DNA of 64,000 nt. It comes from Rikenellaceae bacterium. Its GTDB lineage: Bacteria > Bacteroidota > Bacteroidia > Bacteroidales > Rikenellaceae. Location of the stretch: the NCBI GenBank assembly GCA_902363575.1, contig CABJAJ010000001.1, positions 124,001 through 188,000 of the forward strand, in the 5' to 3' direction. This document shows, piece after piece, positions 7,620 to 16,470 of this stretch. The translations under genes were made by a program, and so were the position numbers. How positions within the stretch are numbered: position 1 is the first letter of the stretch; each line of letters starts with the position of its first letter. A model generated the notes under the pieces. It saw only the letters and a program-made list of their open reading frames with translations, was not told the origin of the DNA and searched no databases.

Positions 7620-9683
7620 TCAACGGGCGCGTACGCAACGCACCATCATCGCCGTTTCCGCTTTGGCGCCGACCGTCGTGCCGAACACCGAGCTCGCGGA
7701 CGAGAGGCCCCCGCTCAGGGTGAACCAGGTATCCTCGGATTTGGGCGTGGAGGACCATGCCCGCACGAAAGAGCTGCCCAGAATCCCGATGCCGCCCTCC
7801 TTGAGCGACCCCGAAGGGGTCAGGTAAACCCGCTGCTCGCCGTCGGTGTAGCAGCGGAATGTGCCGGCCTCGAATTCGTACCCGCAACCCAGCAGTTCAT
7901 CCCACTCCGTGGCCGTGGGTGTGCGCCACGTCCCTGCGGGGGCAACGAGCGAACAGGGATCGACCTCTCCGGAAGGAATCTCCTCGTATGCCGCCTGTAC
8001 AGGCTCGGGCGTGTAGGCTGTACCGGAATAGCGGCTGCCGGAGGCCGGCAGGTCGGTGTCGATGGTCATGCCGTAACGGCTGCCGTATTTGAAATAGAGC
8101 CCCCGCTCCCGTTCGCCGGCAAAGCCGAAAGCACCCGCTTCCACAGTCAGATAACCCGTGCTCCAGACCACCGACAGTTTATCCTGCGGGGCAGGCGAAG
8201 CTTCCTGAACGACCTTTGCCCCGGTGTCGGTTCCGTTTACGAAAATCGAGATCACGCGGCGCACGTCCGCTCGGTTTTCCGGCACGCCGAACGTGGCGAC
8301 CGGCTCGGCCGAGGTCGCATGCACGGTTTCATCGAGCACCTCCCCGTCGGTGATCCGCACGGGAAAAGAGGGGAGGTCGCTGCGGCACCTCACCGTCAAG
8401 CTGAAAGCCTCGTACCCGGCCTCCGAAGGGGTATGCGAAAGGTAGAGAGCATAGCCCTCAAGCCCCGGCTGCACGAACCCGCGGCCCGAGTCGGACCCGT
8501 CGATCAGGATGCGGTAAACGACCTCCTCCGGTTGTCCGTTGGCCGGAATGTCGAAGCAGACCGTCGGCTGCCTGGCCGTCGCTTGGGCTTCGATATCCCC
8601 TCCCGTCGAGGCGCGGAGCCACACCGGATAGCGCTGCGCATCGCCCGGGTCGGTTACCACCGTGAGCCTTACGGCGGCGCCCGACGGGGCCGATTCGGGC
8701 GTGTGCAACACATAGGCAGGCGGACGCGTGTTCTTCACGCAGCGTACCGACGCCATCGACAGGCCGGCATCGTAATCCAACCCGGCGTATTCGGCCGACA
8801 TGAAAAGCAGCACGCCCCGGCCGTCGGGATCGACCCCGAGTCCCCGGTATCCGCCGTGGGTTTGCCGGTAGCCGACCGCCCCGCTCTCCCGGTCGCAGGC
8901 CCCCGCAAAGGGGAGAAAAAGCCGGCGCCCGTCGAATCCCAGGCCGGTCATTCCGTCCACGGTCGTCGGCTCCGCGTCGCGCAGGCCGAACAGGGCGTAA
9001 AGTTCGCCGAAAGTAGGGGTTCTCAGGCCGCCATCACCGATCAGGCGACAGGGATCGCCGTCCCCTTCGGGCAGGTCGGCGAGCGGCGTCGGCACCGGCT
9101 CGGGGGTATAGGCCACCCCCGAATAGGACGACTCATCGGAGCGCACGCCATAGCAGCTGAGCCGATTGAAATACAATCCCGGCTCACCGGGCGAGGCGGC
9201 CACGACGAAACGATGCCCCTGCATGCCCTTGGCAGGCATCTCCAACGCCAGGTTACCGCGCGCCCACCAGCTACCCGCCACCTCGATCAGACCCGCCTCC
9301 TGCTGCGCCCGCGTTACCTCGATCCACTCCGCACCGTCGGCGCACAGTTCGACCGCAACCGTGCGGGCCGCTTCAGTCAGGTTCTCCGCGACCCGCACAG
9401 CGGCCGCGGTTCCCTCGTCGCACCGGACAGCTTCCCCGGCCACACCGCCCGCCACAATCCGCACGCTCCAGGGCCGGTCGTCGGATACGTCGCGGGTCAG
9501 GGCCTCGAACCGCACACGCACTTCATACATGCCACCCGACCAGGGGAGCGAGGCCGGCATATCCGTGCCGTCGAATACGGCATGACGTTCCTCCAGTCGC
9601 TCTCCGGCGGCAGGGTCATCGCCGCAAGCCGCGGTCACGAGCAGGGCGAATGACAGCAAAGGCAGAACATACGACTTTTTCAT
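7620..9683 (-). CDS. Surface lipoprotein with duplicated FISUMP-like module
   Basis: 687 residues. The start is MKKSYVLPLLSFALLVTAAC, a lipoprotein signal with Cys20 followed by GDD; acidic residues there favour export to the cell surface in Bacteroidota. Two copies of one module follow: each has GLYF, then a Y-S-G-[VT]-A-Y-T-P-E-P-V motif, a D-P-C-[RS]-L segment, a [LW]RTPT segment, and ends in a VRCVKN/VRCVRAR motif. The copies cover about residues 160-335 and 555-687. The RTPT...RCV pattern resembles the Fibrobacter succinogenes major paralogous domain of extracellular proteins. Between them lie beta-rich, Ig-like stretches. An upstream ATG at 9755 is rejected because it adds 24 residues before the signal peptide. 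Function and ligand are unknown. Confidence 0.85.
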   Translation of the reverse strand: MKKSYVLPLLSFALLVTAACGDDPAAGERLEERHAVFDGTDMPASLPWSGGMYEVRVRFEALTRDVSDDRPWSVRIVAGGVAGEAVRCDEGTAAAVRVAENLTEAARTVAVELCADGAEWIEVTRAQQEAGLIEVAGSWWARGNLALEMPAKGMQGHRFVVAASPGEPGLYFNRLSCYGVRSDESSYSGVAYTPEPVPTPLADLPEGDGDPCRLIGDGGLRTPTFGELYALFGLRDAEPTTVDGMTGLGFDGRRLFLPFAGACDRESGAVGYRQTHGGYRGLGVDPDGRGVLLFMSAEYAGLDYDAGLSMASVRCVKNTRPPAYVLHTPESAPSGAAVRLTVVTDPGDAQRYPVWLRASTGGDIEAQATARQPTVCFDIPANGQPEEVVYRILIDGSDSGRGFVQPGLEGYALYLSHTPSEAGYEAFSLTVRCRSDLPSFPVRITDGEVLDETVHATSAEPVATFGVPENRADVRRVISIFVNGTDTGAKVVQEASPAPQDKLSVVWSTGYLTVEAGAFGFAGERERGLYFKYGSRYGMTIDTDLPASGSRYSGTAYTPEPVQAAYEEIPSGEVDPCSLVAPAGTWRTPTATEWDELLGCGYEFEAGTFRCYTDGEQRVYLTPSGSLKEGGIGILGSSFVRAWSSTPKSEDTWFTLSGGLSSASSVFGTTVGAKAETAMMVRCVRAR

Positions 9684-9729
9684 AGGCTCAACTATCGGAT
9701 GAATAAAAGGATCAGCGGCACGTCCCGAA

Positions 9730-9737
9730 CAAAAATA
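9730..9737 (-). promoter_or_regulatory. -7 box of the lipoprotein gene
   Basis: Minus strand TATTTTTG (TAnnTTTG), 46 bases upstream of the ATG at 9683. It doubles as the T-rich tail of the preceding S46-gene terminator. Confidence 0.5.
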
Positions 9738-9769
9738 GGGAAAATACCGGAACATTCCGGTATTTTCCC
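9738..9769 (-). terminator. Terminator of the S46 peptidase gene
   Basis: 15-bp perfect inverted repeat (9738-9752 with 9755-9769) with TATTTTTG following on the minus strand. Confidence 0.85.
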
Positions 9770-9806
9770 TTCAAATCATCCCGCTTTTCGGCGGTTACGG
9801 CTCCGA

Positions 9807-12026
9807 TCAGCCCCGCTTGGCCCGGCGGCTTTTCTTCGCCTTGGCGGGTGCAGCCTCCCCCTGTTTGTTGCCGATGGTAAGCTCGTCGAGCAGCCAGCCG
9901 GCACCGGCGTACTTGTCGATCACGAAGAGCACATAGCGCACATCGACCGCAATGGTGCGCTGCAGGTCGGGCTCGAACGCCACGTCGCCCGACATGGCCT
10001 CCCAGTTGCCGTCGAAAGCCAGACCGATCAGCTCGCCTCTGGCGTTGAGCACCGGCGAGCCGGAGTTGCCGCCCGTGATGTCGCAATTAATTAGGAAAGC
10101 GACGGGCAGCTCGCCCTTATCGTTGGCATAAGGACCGAAATCGCGCGCCGCATAGAGCTCCTTGAGCCGCGCGGGTACAGTGAACTCGGTAGGGTTGGCG
10201 GGATCCTCTTTCTCCATAACCCCTTTGAGCGTAGTGTAGTAATTGTAGGTCACACCGTCCGCCGGATCATAGGGCATCACCTGCCCGTAGGTGAGGCGCA
10301 GCGTGAAGTTGGCGTCCGACGCCCATGCCTTGTCGGGCTGCATGCGCATCAGTCCCGCAATGTAAAGGCGGTGTCCGTCGGCGTATTCGCTGCTTGCCTC
10401 CCGCTGCCTGTTCATCAGCTCGATGGTCTTGTCGAGCACCGACGCATAGAGTCCATAAGCCGGATCGGCCTCGATCTGCTCCAGCGTGGCCGAAGTTGCG
10501 AAATCGAGGGCTCGCTGCTCGTCGGCAAAGGCTGAACGGGCATACAGATCGTCCACATAGGCGTCGGTATCCCCGGCGAACTGTCCGTCGATGACTTCGG
10601 CGAATACGCCGGGCAGCTCCTTGACTCGCTCCTGCATGATCCCGAACATGCGGCGGGCCACTTTTCGATCGGTGGGCATGTTGTAGTCCTTATAGAAATT
10701 GCGGAGGTGTTCGCGCAGCCATGCCTCGTCCTTCGCGCCGGTCGTGTCGCTCGCATAAGCCTGCGCCACGGCGACCGGGTAGAGAAGTTCCACCGCGCCC
10801 GGCCGCAGTCCGGATGCCGTCAGACGGAAGAACACTTCATTGAGGTATTGCAGCGCGGCCACATCGTCGAGGCTCGCCTCCACCCCTTCGCGAATCATCC
10901 GCAGGGCATCGCTGTACCCCTCCTGCGGCAGCGTGTTGGCGTCGGCCCACGCCTGGAAAGCGGCTTCCTGCGCCTGTTTCTTGGCTTTGACGTTCAACTT
11001 TTTGATGCCCCGCGACATGCCGATGGCATTTTTCCAGTAGTTCGACGACATGGCGTACTTGGACGCATACTGGATGCGCACGCGGTCGCTGGCGGCCATA
11101 TCCTCCTTGAGAATCGCCTGCCGCTCCCCGCGGATGAAGATGAGCTGCGGATTGGTCACATCGAGCATCCGGTCGATTTCATAGGAGGTCATGTAACGCT
11201 CGGTGGAGCCCGGAAAGCCCATAATCATGCCGAAGTCGTTCTCTTCGTATCCGTCGAGCGAAACAGCGAGGTGACGCAGCGGTTTGTAGGGCACGTTGTC
11301 GGCCGAGTAGGCAGCGGGGCGGTTCTCCGTGTCGGCATAGATGCGGAAAACGGAGAAGTCGCCCGTATGGCGCGGCCACATCCAGTTGTCCGTGTCGCCG
11401 CCGAACTTGCCGATCGAGGTGGGCGGCGTACCGACAAGACGCACGTCGCGGAACACGTCGATTACAAACGAGAAGTATTGGTTACCGCCGAAGAACGAAC
11501 GCACGAGGATCTCCTGATCCGGATGTTCCGCCTGAAGCCGAGCGGTAAGTGCAGCGACGTTGTCCGCGATCATGCGGGTCCGCTCCTCACCGCGGGCGAT
11601 GTCGGGGACGTTGCCCAGCACGTCGGCCGTCACGTCGGCGATCTGCCTGATGAAACGCACCTCGAGACCCGGAGCGGGAATCTCCTCCTCGTTGGAACCG
11701 GCCCAGAAACCGTCTTTCAAGTAGTCGTGCTCCACCGACGAGAGGGCCTGAATCTGCGGATAGCCGCAGTGGTGGTTGGTGAAAACCAACCCTTCGGGGG
11801 AGACCACTTCGCCCGTGCAGCCGGCGCCGAAGATCACGATGGCATCCTTGAGCGAGGAGTGATTCACGGAATAGATCTCCTCGGCCGAAAGCTGACACCC
11901 TTTGGCCTGCATCTCTTTGATGTTCATTTTCTGGAGGTAGGGCAGCAGCCACATCCCCTCGTCCGCTGCGGCGGGAAGCCAGAGCATCGCCGCGGCAGCC
12001 AGCATCAGTACGATTTTTCTTTTCAT
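9807..12026 (-). CDS. S46-family dipeptidyl-peptidase (DPP7/DPP11 type)
   Basis: A periplasmic serine exopeptidase that releases dipeptides from oligopeptide N-termini, the final stage of peptide use in asaccharolytic Bacteroidota. 739 residues with a cleavable signal peptide ending PAAA before DEGMW, which starts the mature family N-terminus. The chymotrypsin-like triad is visible: His in VFTNHHCG (85/86), Asp in WPRHTGDFS, and Ser655 in GGNSGSP. The residue 18 after the Ser is Gly (FDGNWE); from what I recall of the family, DPP11 has Arg there and DPP7 Gly, so a DPP7-like hydrophobic P1 preference is predicted. The C-terminus carries an extra Ala/Lys/Arg-rich tail of about 18 residues. nadA lies 46 bp upstream on the same strand. 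Confidence 0.95.
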   Translation of the reverse strand: MKRKIVLMLAAAAMLWLPAAADEGMWLLPYLQKMNIKEMQAKGCQLSAEEIYSVNHSSLKDAIVIFGAGCTGEVVSPEGLVFTNHHCGYPQIQALSSVEHDYLKDGFWAGSNEEEIPAPGLEVRFIRQIADVTADVLGNVPDIARGEERTRMIADNVAALTARLQAEHPDQEILVRSFFGGNQYFSFVIDVFRDVRLVGTPPTSIGKFGGDTDNWMWPRHTGDFSVFRIYADTENRPAAYSADNVPYKPLRHLAVSLDGYEENDFGMIMGFPGSTERYMTSYEIDRMLDVTNPQLIFIRGERQAILKEDMAASDRVRIQYASKYAMSSNYWKNAIGMSRGIKKLNVKAKKQAQEAAFQAWADANTLPQEGYSDALRMIREGVEASLDDVAALQYLNEVFFRLTASGLRPGAVELLYPVAVAQAYASDTTGAKDEAWLREHLRNFYKDYNMPTDRKVARRMFGIMQERVKELPGVFAEVIDGQFAGDTDAYVDDLYARSAFADEQRALDFATSATLEQIEADPAYGLYASVLDKTIELMNRQREASSEYADGHRLYIAGLMRMQPDKAWASDANFTLRLTYGQVMPYDPADGVTYNYYTTLKGVMEKEDPANPTEFTVPARLKELYAARDFGPYANDKGELPVAFLINCDITGGNSGSPVLNARGELIGLAFDGNWEAMSGDVAFEPDLQRTIAVDVRYVLFVIDKYAGAGWLLDELTIGNKQGEAAPAKAKKSRRAKRG

Positions 12027-12072
12027 TTTCTCGATTTGATTTTTGGTTTGCTTGTCGTTGTCAGATCGGAAG

Positions 12073-13008
12073 TCAGCGGATTTCGATCATCCGCAGGATG
12101 GACTGCTCGGCCGCCAGACGGACCTGTTCATCGATCTCGATGGCAGGGGACTCGTCGCGCAATGCGGCATAAATGTTCTCGAGCGTGACCATTTTCATGT
12201 ACTTGCAGTCGTTGCATCCGCACGCGGCATCGGTCGGCGGGGCCGGAATGAAACGTTTGTCGGGATACCGGCGCTGCATCTCGCAGAGGATGCCCGCCTC
12301 GGTGACCACGATAAACTCCCGGCATGCCGAGCTGCCGCAATGGGCGAGGATGGCGGCCGTCGATCCGACGAAATCGGCCACCTCGAGGATGTAGGCCCGA
12401 CATTCGGGATGGGCCACGATCTGCGCCCCGGGGTGACGGCGCCGCAGCTCGAGAATCCCCTCGAGCGAAAATTCCTCGTGTACGTGGCAGGCGCCGTCCC
12501 ACAAGATCATGTTCTGCCGGCCGGTGAGCTTGCGGATATAGGAGCCCAGGTTGCGGTCGGGGGCGAAGATGATCGGCTGGTCGGCCGGTATCGATTCGAC
12601 CACCTTCAGGGCGTTGGACGAGGTGCAGCAGATGTCGGTAAGGGCCTTCACCCCGACCGTGGTATTGACGTAGGAAACCACCTTGTGTCCGGGGTAGCGG
12701 GCCTTGAACGCCGCGAACGCCGCCGCGTCGCACGACTCGGCCAGCGAGCATCCCGCCTCAGGACAGGGGAGGAGCACTTTTTTGTCGGGCGAAAGCACCT
12801 TGGCGGTTTCGGCCATGAAATGCACCCCGGCGAAGAGGATGATTTCGGCGTCGGACTGCCGGGCTTCGACGGCCAGGGCCAGCGAATCGCCCAGGAAGTC
12901 GGCGACCTGCTGCACTTCTGGACGAGTATAGTAGTGCGCCAGGATCACGGCGTGTTTCCGCCGCTTGAGTTCCGCAATCGCGGCCTGGAGGGACGAGTTG
13001 TCAACCAT
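12073..13008 (-). CDS. nadA: Quinolinate synthase
   Basis: An oxygen-sensitive [4Fe-4S] enzyme that condenses iminoaspartate with dihydroxyacetone phosphate to quinolinate in NAD synthesis. 311 residues, the compact form. The three domains show the family signatures AHYYTRPEVQ near residue 25, the first cluster cysteine in PCPEAGCSLAESC, the second in VAHPECRAYI, and the third in CGCNDCKYMKM. nadB and nadC are not in the window. A promoter is uncertain: the best minus-strand box, TATTCTTG at 13051-13058, has one mismatch. The gene is bounded upstream by the AT-rich gap with DnaA-box-like repeats. Confidence 0.95.
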   Translation of the reverse strand: MVDNSSLQAAIAELKRRKHAVILAHYYTRPEVQQVADFLGDSLALAVEARQSDAEIILFAGVHFMAETAKVLSPDKKVLLPCPEAGCSLAESCDAAAFAAFKARYPGHKVVSYVNTTVGVKALTDICCTSSNALKVVESIPADQPIIFAPDRNLGSYIRKLTGRQNMILWDGACHVHEEFSLEGILELRRRHPGAQIVAHPECRAYILEVADFVGSTAAILAHCGSSACREFIVVTEAGILCEMQRRYPDKRFIPAPPTDAACGCNDCKYMKMVTLENIYAALRDESPAIEIDEQVRLAAEQSILRMIEIR

Positions 13009-13397
13009 CGGTTTCTTTTTTACTTTTTATTAATTTAATAAATAGAAGAACAAGAATAAAAATAAAGGCTGTTCATCGTGTTGATAAAGCGGTCGGTAGA
13101 AAAACAATCCACAATCTTTCGACCGCCTTTATCGCGGCAAATGGAAAAACCGGATTGATTCCGAGTAGCTTATCCTTTTTCCGACCGGGTTATCAACCAT
13201 TGTGCATAACTTTATCCCCTTTTCGACAGCCGGCGGTTTTCCACAATCGCCCTCCGTTCGCCATCGGATCGCACCGCAATAAAAATCGATAACTTTTTTT
13301 GGACGACAGCCGGAAAATTTTATACCGCTGCGGAGCGAATCGTTCCAAATTTCCGGTCGCCGGATTTTGAAAAAGTTTTCATCCGCTTTCGTCCGGG
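13009..13397. other. AT-rich gap with DnaA-box-like repeats (candidate replication origin)
   Basis: 389 bases without a credible gene. DnaA-box-like 9-mers (TTATNCACA) occur as follows: an exact match TTATGCACA at 13201-13209 (minus); one mismatch TTATCAACA at 13079-13087 (minus), TTTTCCACA at 13237-13245 (plus) and TTTTCCACA at 13420-13428, inside the end of mrp; two mismatches at 13105-13113, 13190-13198 and 13212-13220. An AT-rich block at 13011-13070 could serve as an unwinding element. Gene orientation also switches here. The region may only be the nadA leader plus the mrp 3' flank; see findings. Confidence 0.45.
13083..13133. repeat. Long inverted repeat in the candidate origin gap
   Basis: 13083-13095 pairs with 13120-13133 (13 bp with one bulge; sequence GATAAAG-CGGTCG), enclosing 24 bases. 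No T-run follows on either strand, so it is not a standard terminator. Confidence 0.6.
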
Positions 13398-14453
13398 TTA
13401 CGAACACGTTTTCATCACGTTTTCCACAATTTTCCGGGCGATCGTACGGTAGGTTTCTTCGACCCGTGCATCGATCGTGCTGCCCGGCGTTCCGGCGTCT
13501 CCCCCCTCCATGATGGATTGGACGATGGGGATTTCGCCCAGGAAATCCACGCCGCATCGTTCGGCCAGCGCCCGTGCACCCCCCTTGCCGAAGAGGTAGT
13601 AACGGTTTTCGGGCAGTTCGGCTGGGGTGAACCAGGCCATGTTCTCGATGATGCCTGCGACGGGAACCCCCACCTGACTGTGGCGGAACATTTCGATACC
13701 GCGCAGCACGTCAGCAACGGCGACCTGCTGGGGCGTGGAGACGATCACCGCGCCGTTGAGCCTGAGTTCCGAGAGGATCGACAGGTGCACGTCGCCGGTG
13801 CCGGGAGGCAGGTCGATCAGCAGGAAGTCGAGCTCACCCCAGCGGGTCTGGTGGATCATCTGCCGCAGCGCATTGGTCGCCATCGCTCCCCGCCAAAGCA
13901 GCGCGTCGGAGGGTTTGATGAAGAAACCGATCGACATGATGCGGATGCCCCGCGCCTCGGCGGGCAGCAGGTAGTCCGCCCCCTCCTCCTGCTCGGCCTC
14001 GGGGACGTATCCTTCCAGGCCGAACATCTTGGGCTGCGAAGGGCCGTAAACGTCCGCATCGAGGATGCCGACGCGATAGCCCAGGTTATTGAGTGCGACG
14101 GCCAGGTTGGCCGTGACGGTCGATTTGCCTACGCCTCCCTTGCCCGAGGCCACAGCCAGGATGCAGCCGATTCCCCCGGTTGAGGTTTTGCGTTCGGTCG
14201 CCTCCGGCTTGCGGGGCGCCCCCTCCTTGACCAGCACCGTCACCGTGGCCGAAGGATAGGCTTCGCGGAGCCTCTTTTCGGCCTGCTGACGGATTTTCGC
14301 GGCAAAGGGGTCGCGTGCTTTGGTAAAACGGAGCACGGCGACGATCCGCTCCGGCGAGGCTTTGACCTCCTCCAAAAAACCGCTCGAAACAATCCCCTGC
14401 TCCGTTTCCGGATGGCGGATGGCATCGAGCAATTCACGAATCTGAGTTTCCAT
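13398..14453 (-). CDS. mrp: Mrp/NBP35-family P-loop ATPase, iron-sulfur carrier
   Basis: A 351-residue cytoplasmic ATPase that holds and hands over [4Fe-4S] clusters. The N-terminal 80 residues are a FeS-assembly P (DUF59) domain (ETQIRELLDAIRHPETEQ). The ATPase has the deviant Walker A motif SGKGGVGKST near residue 105, DADVYGPSQP, and LIDLPPGTGD. The usual CxxC in the segment after IIENMAWFT is replaced by PAELPENRYY, which to my knowledge is common in Bacteroidota homologues. It is divergent from sppA and has a TACCTTTG box at 14472-14479. Its 3' end contains one DnaA-box-like 9-mer. It also fits supplying the NadA cluster, but that is only suggested by proximity. Confidence 0.93.
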   Translation of the reverse strand: METQIRELLDAIRHPETEQGIVSSGFLEEVKASPERIVAVLRFTKARDPFAAKIRQQAEKRLREAYPSATVTVLVKEGAPRKPEATERKTSTGGIGCILAVASGKGGVGKSTVTANLAVALNNLGYRVGILDADVYGPSQPKMFGLEGYVPEAEQEEGADYLLPAEARGIRIMSIGFFIKPSDALLWRGAMATNALRQMIHQTRWGELDFLLIDLPPGTGDVHLSILSELRLNGAVIVSTPQQVAVADVLRGIEMFRHSQVGVPVAGIIENMAWFTPAELPENRYYLFGKGGARALAERCGVDFLGEIPIVQSIMEGGDAGTPGSTIDARVEETYRTIARKIVENVMKTCS

Positions 14454-14471
14454 TTTTCATAGTCTTTCACG

Positions 14472-14479
14472 CAAAGGTA
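14472..14479 (-). promoter_or_regulatory. -7 box of the mrp promoter
   Basis: Minus strand TACCTTTG, 18 bases upstream of the mrp ATG; divergent from the sppA promoter in the same 170-bp gap. Confidence 0.6.
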
Positions 14480-14519
14480 GCGATATTTCCGATATCCGGA
14501 AAGGGAATAATGAAAAACT

Positions 14520-14573
14520 TTATCGTTTTTCGATAAATTTTATTTGTTTCACGAAAAATTTGCCGTATATTTG
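14520..14573 (+). promoter_or_regulatory. sppA promoter with palindromic operator (copy 1 of shared element)
   Basis: An inverted repeat TTATCG-TTTTT-CGATAA (14520-14536) is followed by -33 TTTG (14543-14546), 19 bases, and -7 TATATTTG (14566-14573): a near-ideal Bacteroidota promoter. Bases 14520-14549 are identical to 18109-18138 in front of the ABC exporter. Confidence 0.8.
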
Positions 14574-14623
14574 CTGTGCGTTAAACGAGCAAAGCGGTTT
14601 TATCCCATTTAAACGGACAAGTT

Positions 14624-16405
14624 ATGAAATTCGTCAAGATGTTTTTGGCCGGGCTGCTGGCTTTCGTGGTCGGCAGTTTCGTCATGTTGTTTCTGTGGAT
14701 TTTCATTCTGATCGGCATTGCCGGGTCGATGGAATCGACGGTTACCGTGAAGCCCAACTCGATTCTGAAGATCGATTTTGCGGAGTCGATCGCTGACGCT
14801 CCCGTGAGCGATCCTTTTGCGGATCATCTGCTCAAAATGATTAACGGGGAGCGCTCCATCTCGCTCTATCAGGCGCTCACGGCCATCGACGCCGCTGCGG
14901 GCGACAGCCGGATCAAAGGCATCTACCTCAATACGAACGGCGGCGGATCGGTCTCGATGGCCGGTCTGGAGGAGTTGCGTGAAGCGATCGGGAAGTTCAA
15001 ACAGAGCGGCAAATTCGTGGTCGCCTACAACGAAGCCTACGGACAGGGAGGCTATTACCTCGCGTCGGTCGCCGACCGCATCTACCTGGAACCCAACGGC
15101 GGGCTGATGTGGTACGGACTCTCCTGGAACACGATGTTTTACAAGGGGCTGCTCGACAAACTCGGCGTGAAGGCGGAGGTGTTCCGGCCGACGGCCTGCA
15201 AATACAAGAGCGCCGTCGAACCCTTCATCCTCGACAGGATGTCGGACGCCAACCGCCGGCAGATGCAGCAGGTGGTGAACTCGTTGTGGGAAACCATCAA
15301 CCGGAGCGTCTCCGAATCGCGCGGCATTGCGGTCGGGGAACTCAACCGCATTGCCGACGGATTGGAGGTGACGCTGCCCGAAGAGGCGCTGCACCGCGGT
15401 TTCGTGGACAGCCTCGTGTATGAGGATTACATGCAGGAGGTGTTCGCCTCCTACGGCGTCGAACCCGGCAGCAGGGGCGAGTACGAATTCGTCACGCTCG
15501 GGGATTATGCCACGCAGCTCCGGGCCGACCTGAAGAACGTTTCGTCGTCGCAGGTGGCGATCGTCTATGCCGACGGAGCCATCGTCGATGGCGATGGAAC
15601 CGGGAAGGATGTCTATGGAAACACGCTTGCCGAAAAGCTCGCGCGGGTGCGCCGCAACGACAAGGTCAGGGCGGTGGTGCTGCGGGTGAACTCCCCGGGC
15701 GGCAGTGCGCTGGCGTCGGACGTGATCTGGCGGGAAATGGAGCTGCTCCGAGCCGAGAAGCCGGTGATCGTGTCGATGGGCGCCTATGCAGCCAGCGGCG
15801 GCTATTATATCTCCTGTCCCGCGGATGTGATCGTGGCCGACCGGATGACGCTCACCGGGTCGATCGGGGTATATGGCATGTACCTCGATGCGGGGGCAGC
15901 GCTCAAGGACAAGCTGGGCATCACCTTCGACGGGGTGCGCAGCAACACCTCGGCCGATATGGGTTTCATGCGGCCCCTCACCCCCGTCGAACGGTCGGTC
16001 GTCATGCGCGGCGTGGATAAGGTTTACACTACCTTCACGCGCAACGTGGCCGCAGGACGCAACCTGCCGCTGGCCAAAGTGCTCGACATCGCGCAGGGGC
16101 GCGTCTGGTCGGGTGAAGATGCCCTGGGAATCGGGCTGATCGACACGTACGGCGGGTTGTACGCAGCCATCGCCATTGCGGCCGACAAGGCGGAGCTGGG
16201 CGACGATTACCGCGTGACCGAGGTATTCGACGAACCCATGGATCTGCCGCTGCTGTTCCAGTTCTTCGGGGCACAGTTGCGCTCCTCGTTCACCCGCTCG
16301 GAGCTGGGCGATGCCATGCAGACCTACGAGCGGATTCAGGAGGCCGTTTCTCAACAAGGCGTGGTCATGTACTGCCCCTACCGAATGGATTTGGAGGTGC
16401 AATAA
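14624..16405 (+). CDS. sppA: Signal peptide peptidase SppA, 67K type
   Basis: A membrane-bound serine protease that degrades signal peptides left in the inner membrane. 593 residues with one N-terminal membrane segment (FVVGSFVMLFLWIFILIGI) and a duplicated S49 protease domain, so it is the long E. coli-like form. The catalytic Lys is expected at K195 in ACKYKSAVEP and the catalytic Ser at S391 in YAASGGYYIS. The intergenic region carries a strong promoter with a palindromic operator shared with the ABC exporter at 18194, and a strong terminator follows, so it is a single-gene unit. Confidence 0.96.
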   Translation: MKFVKMFLAGLLAFVVGSFVMLFLWIFILIGIAGSMESTVTVKPNSILKIDFAESIADAPVSDPFADHLLKMINGERSISLYQALTAIDAAAGDSRIKGIYLNTNGGGSVSMAGLEELREAIGKFKQSGKFVVAYNEAYGQGGYYLASVADRIYLEPNGGLMWYGLSWNTMFYKGLLDKLGVKAEVFRPTACKYKSAVEPFILDRMSDANRRQMQQVVNSLWETINRSVSESRGIAVGELNRIADGLEVTLPEEALHRGFVDSLVYEDYMQEVFASYGVEPGSRGEYEFVTLGDYATQLRADLKNVSSSQVAIVYADGAIVDGDGTGKDVYGNTLAEKLARVRRNDKVRAVVLRVNSPGGSALASDVIWREMELLRAEKPVIVSMGAYAASGGYYISCPADVIVADRMTLTGSIGVYGMYLDAGAALKDKLGITFDGVRSNTSADMGFMRPLTPVERSVVMRGVDKVYTTFTRNVAAGRNLPLAKVLDIAQGRVWSGEDALGIGLIDTYGGLYAAIAIAADKAELGDDYRVTEVFDEPMDLPLLFQFFGAQLRSSFTRSELGDAMQTYERIQEAVSQQGVVMYCPYRMDLEVQ

Positions 16406-16438
16406 GCTATCAGGTTTTAAAGTAAAAAGTTCAGTTCG

Positions 16439-16470
16439 CAGAAAACCGCCGTCAGGCGGTTTTCTGTTTT
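16439..16470 (+). terminator. Terminator of sppA
   Basis: 12-bp perfect stem (16439-16450 with 16455-16466), loop GTCA, then TTTTG. Confidence 0.95.

Noticed and set aside
7578..9653. Plus-strand open frame of about 690 codons opposite the duplicated-module lipoprotein
   Set aside because: The minus frame has a lipoprotein signal and internal repeats; the plus frame has only Arg/His-rich sequence.
13129..13557. 142-codon minus-strand frame across the candidate origin and the mrp end
   Set aside because: Out of phase with mrp, no recognisable protein, and most of it lies in AT-rich non-coding DNA.
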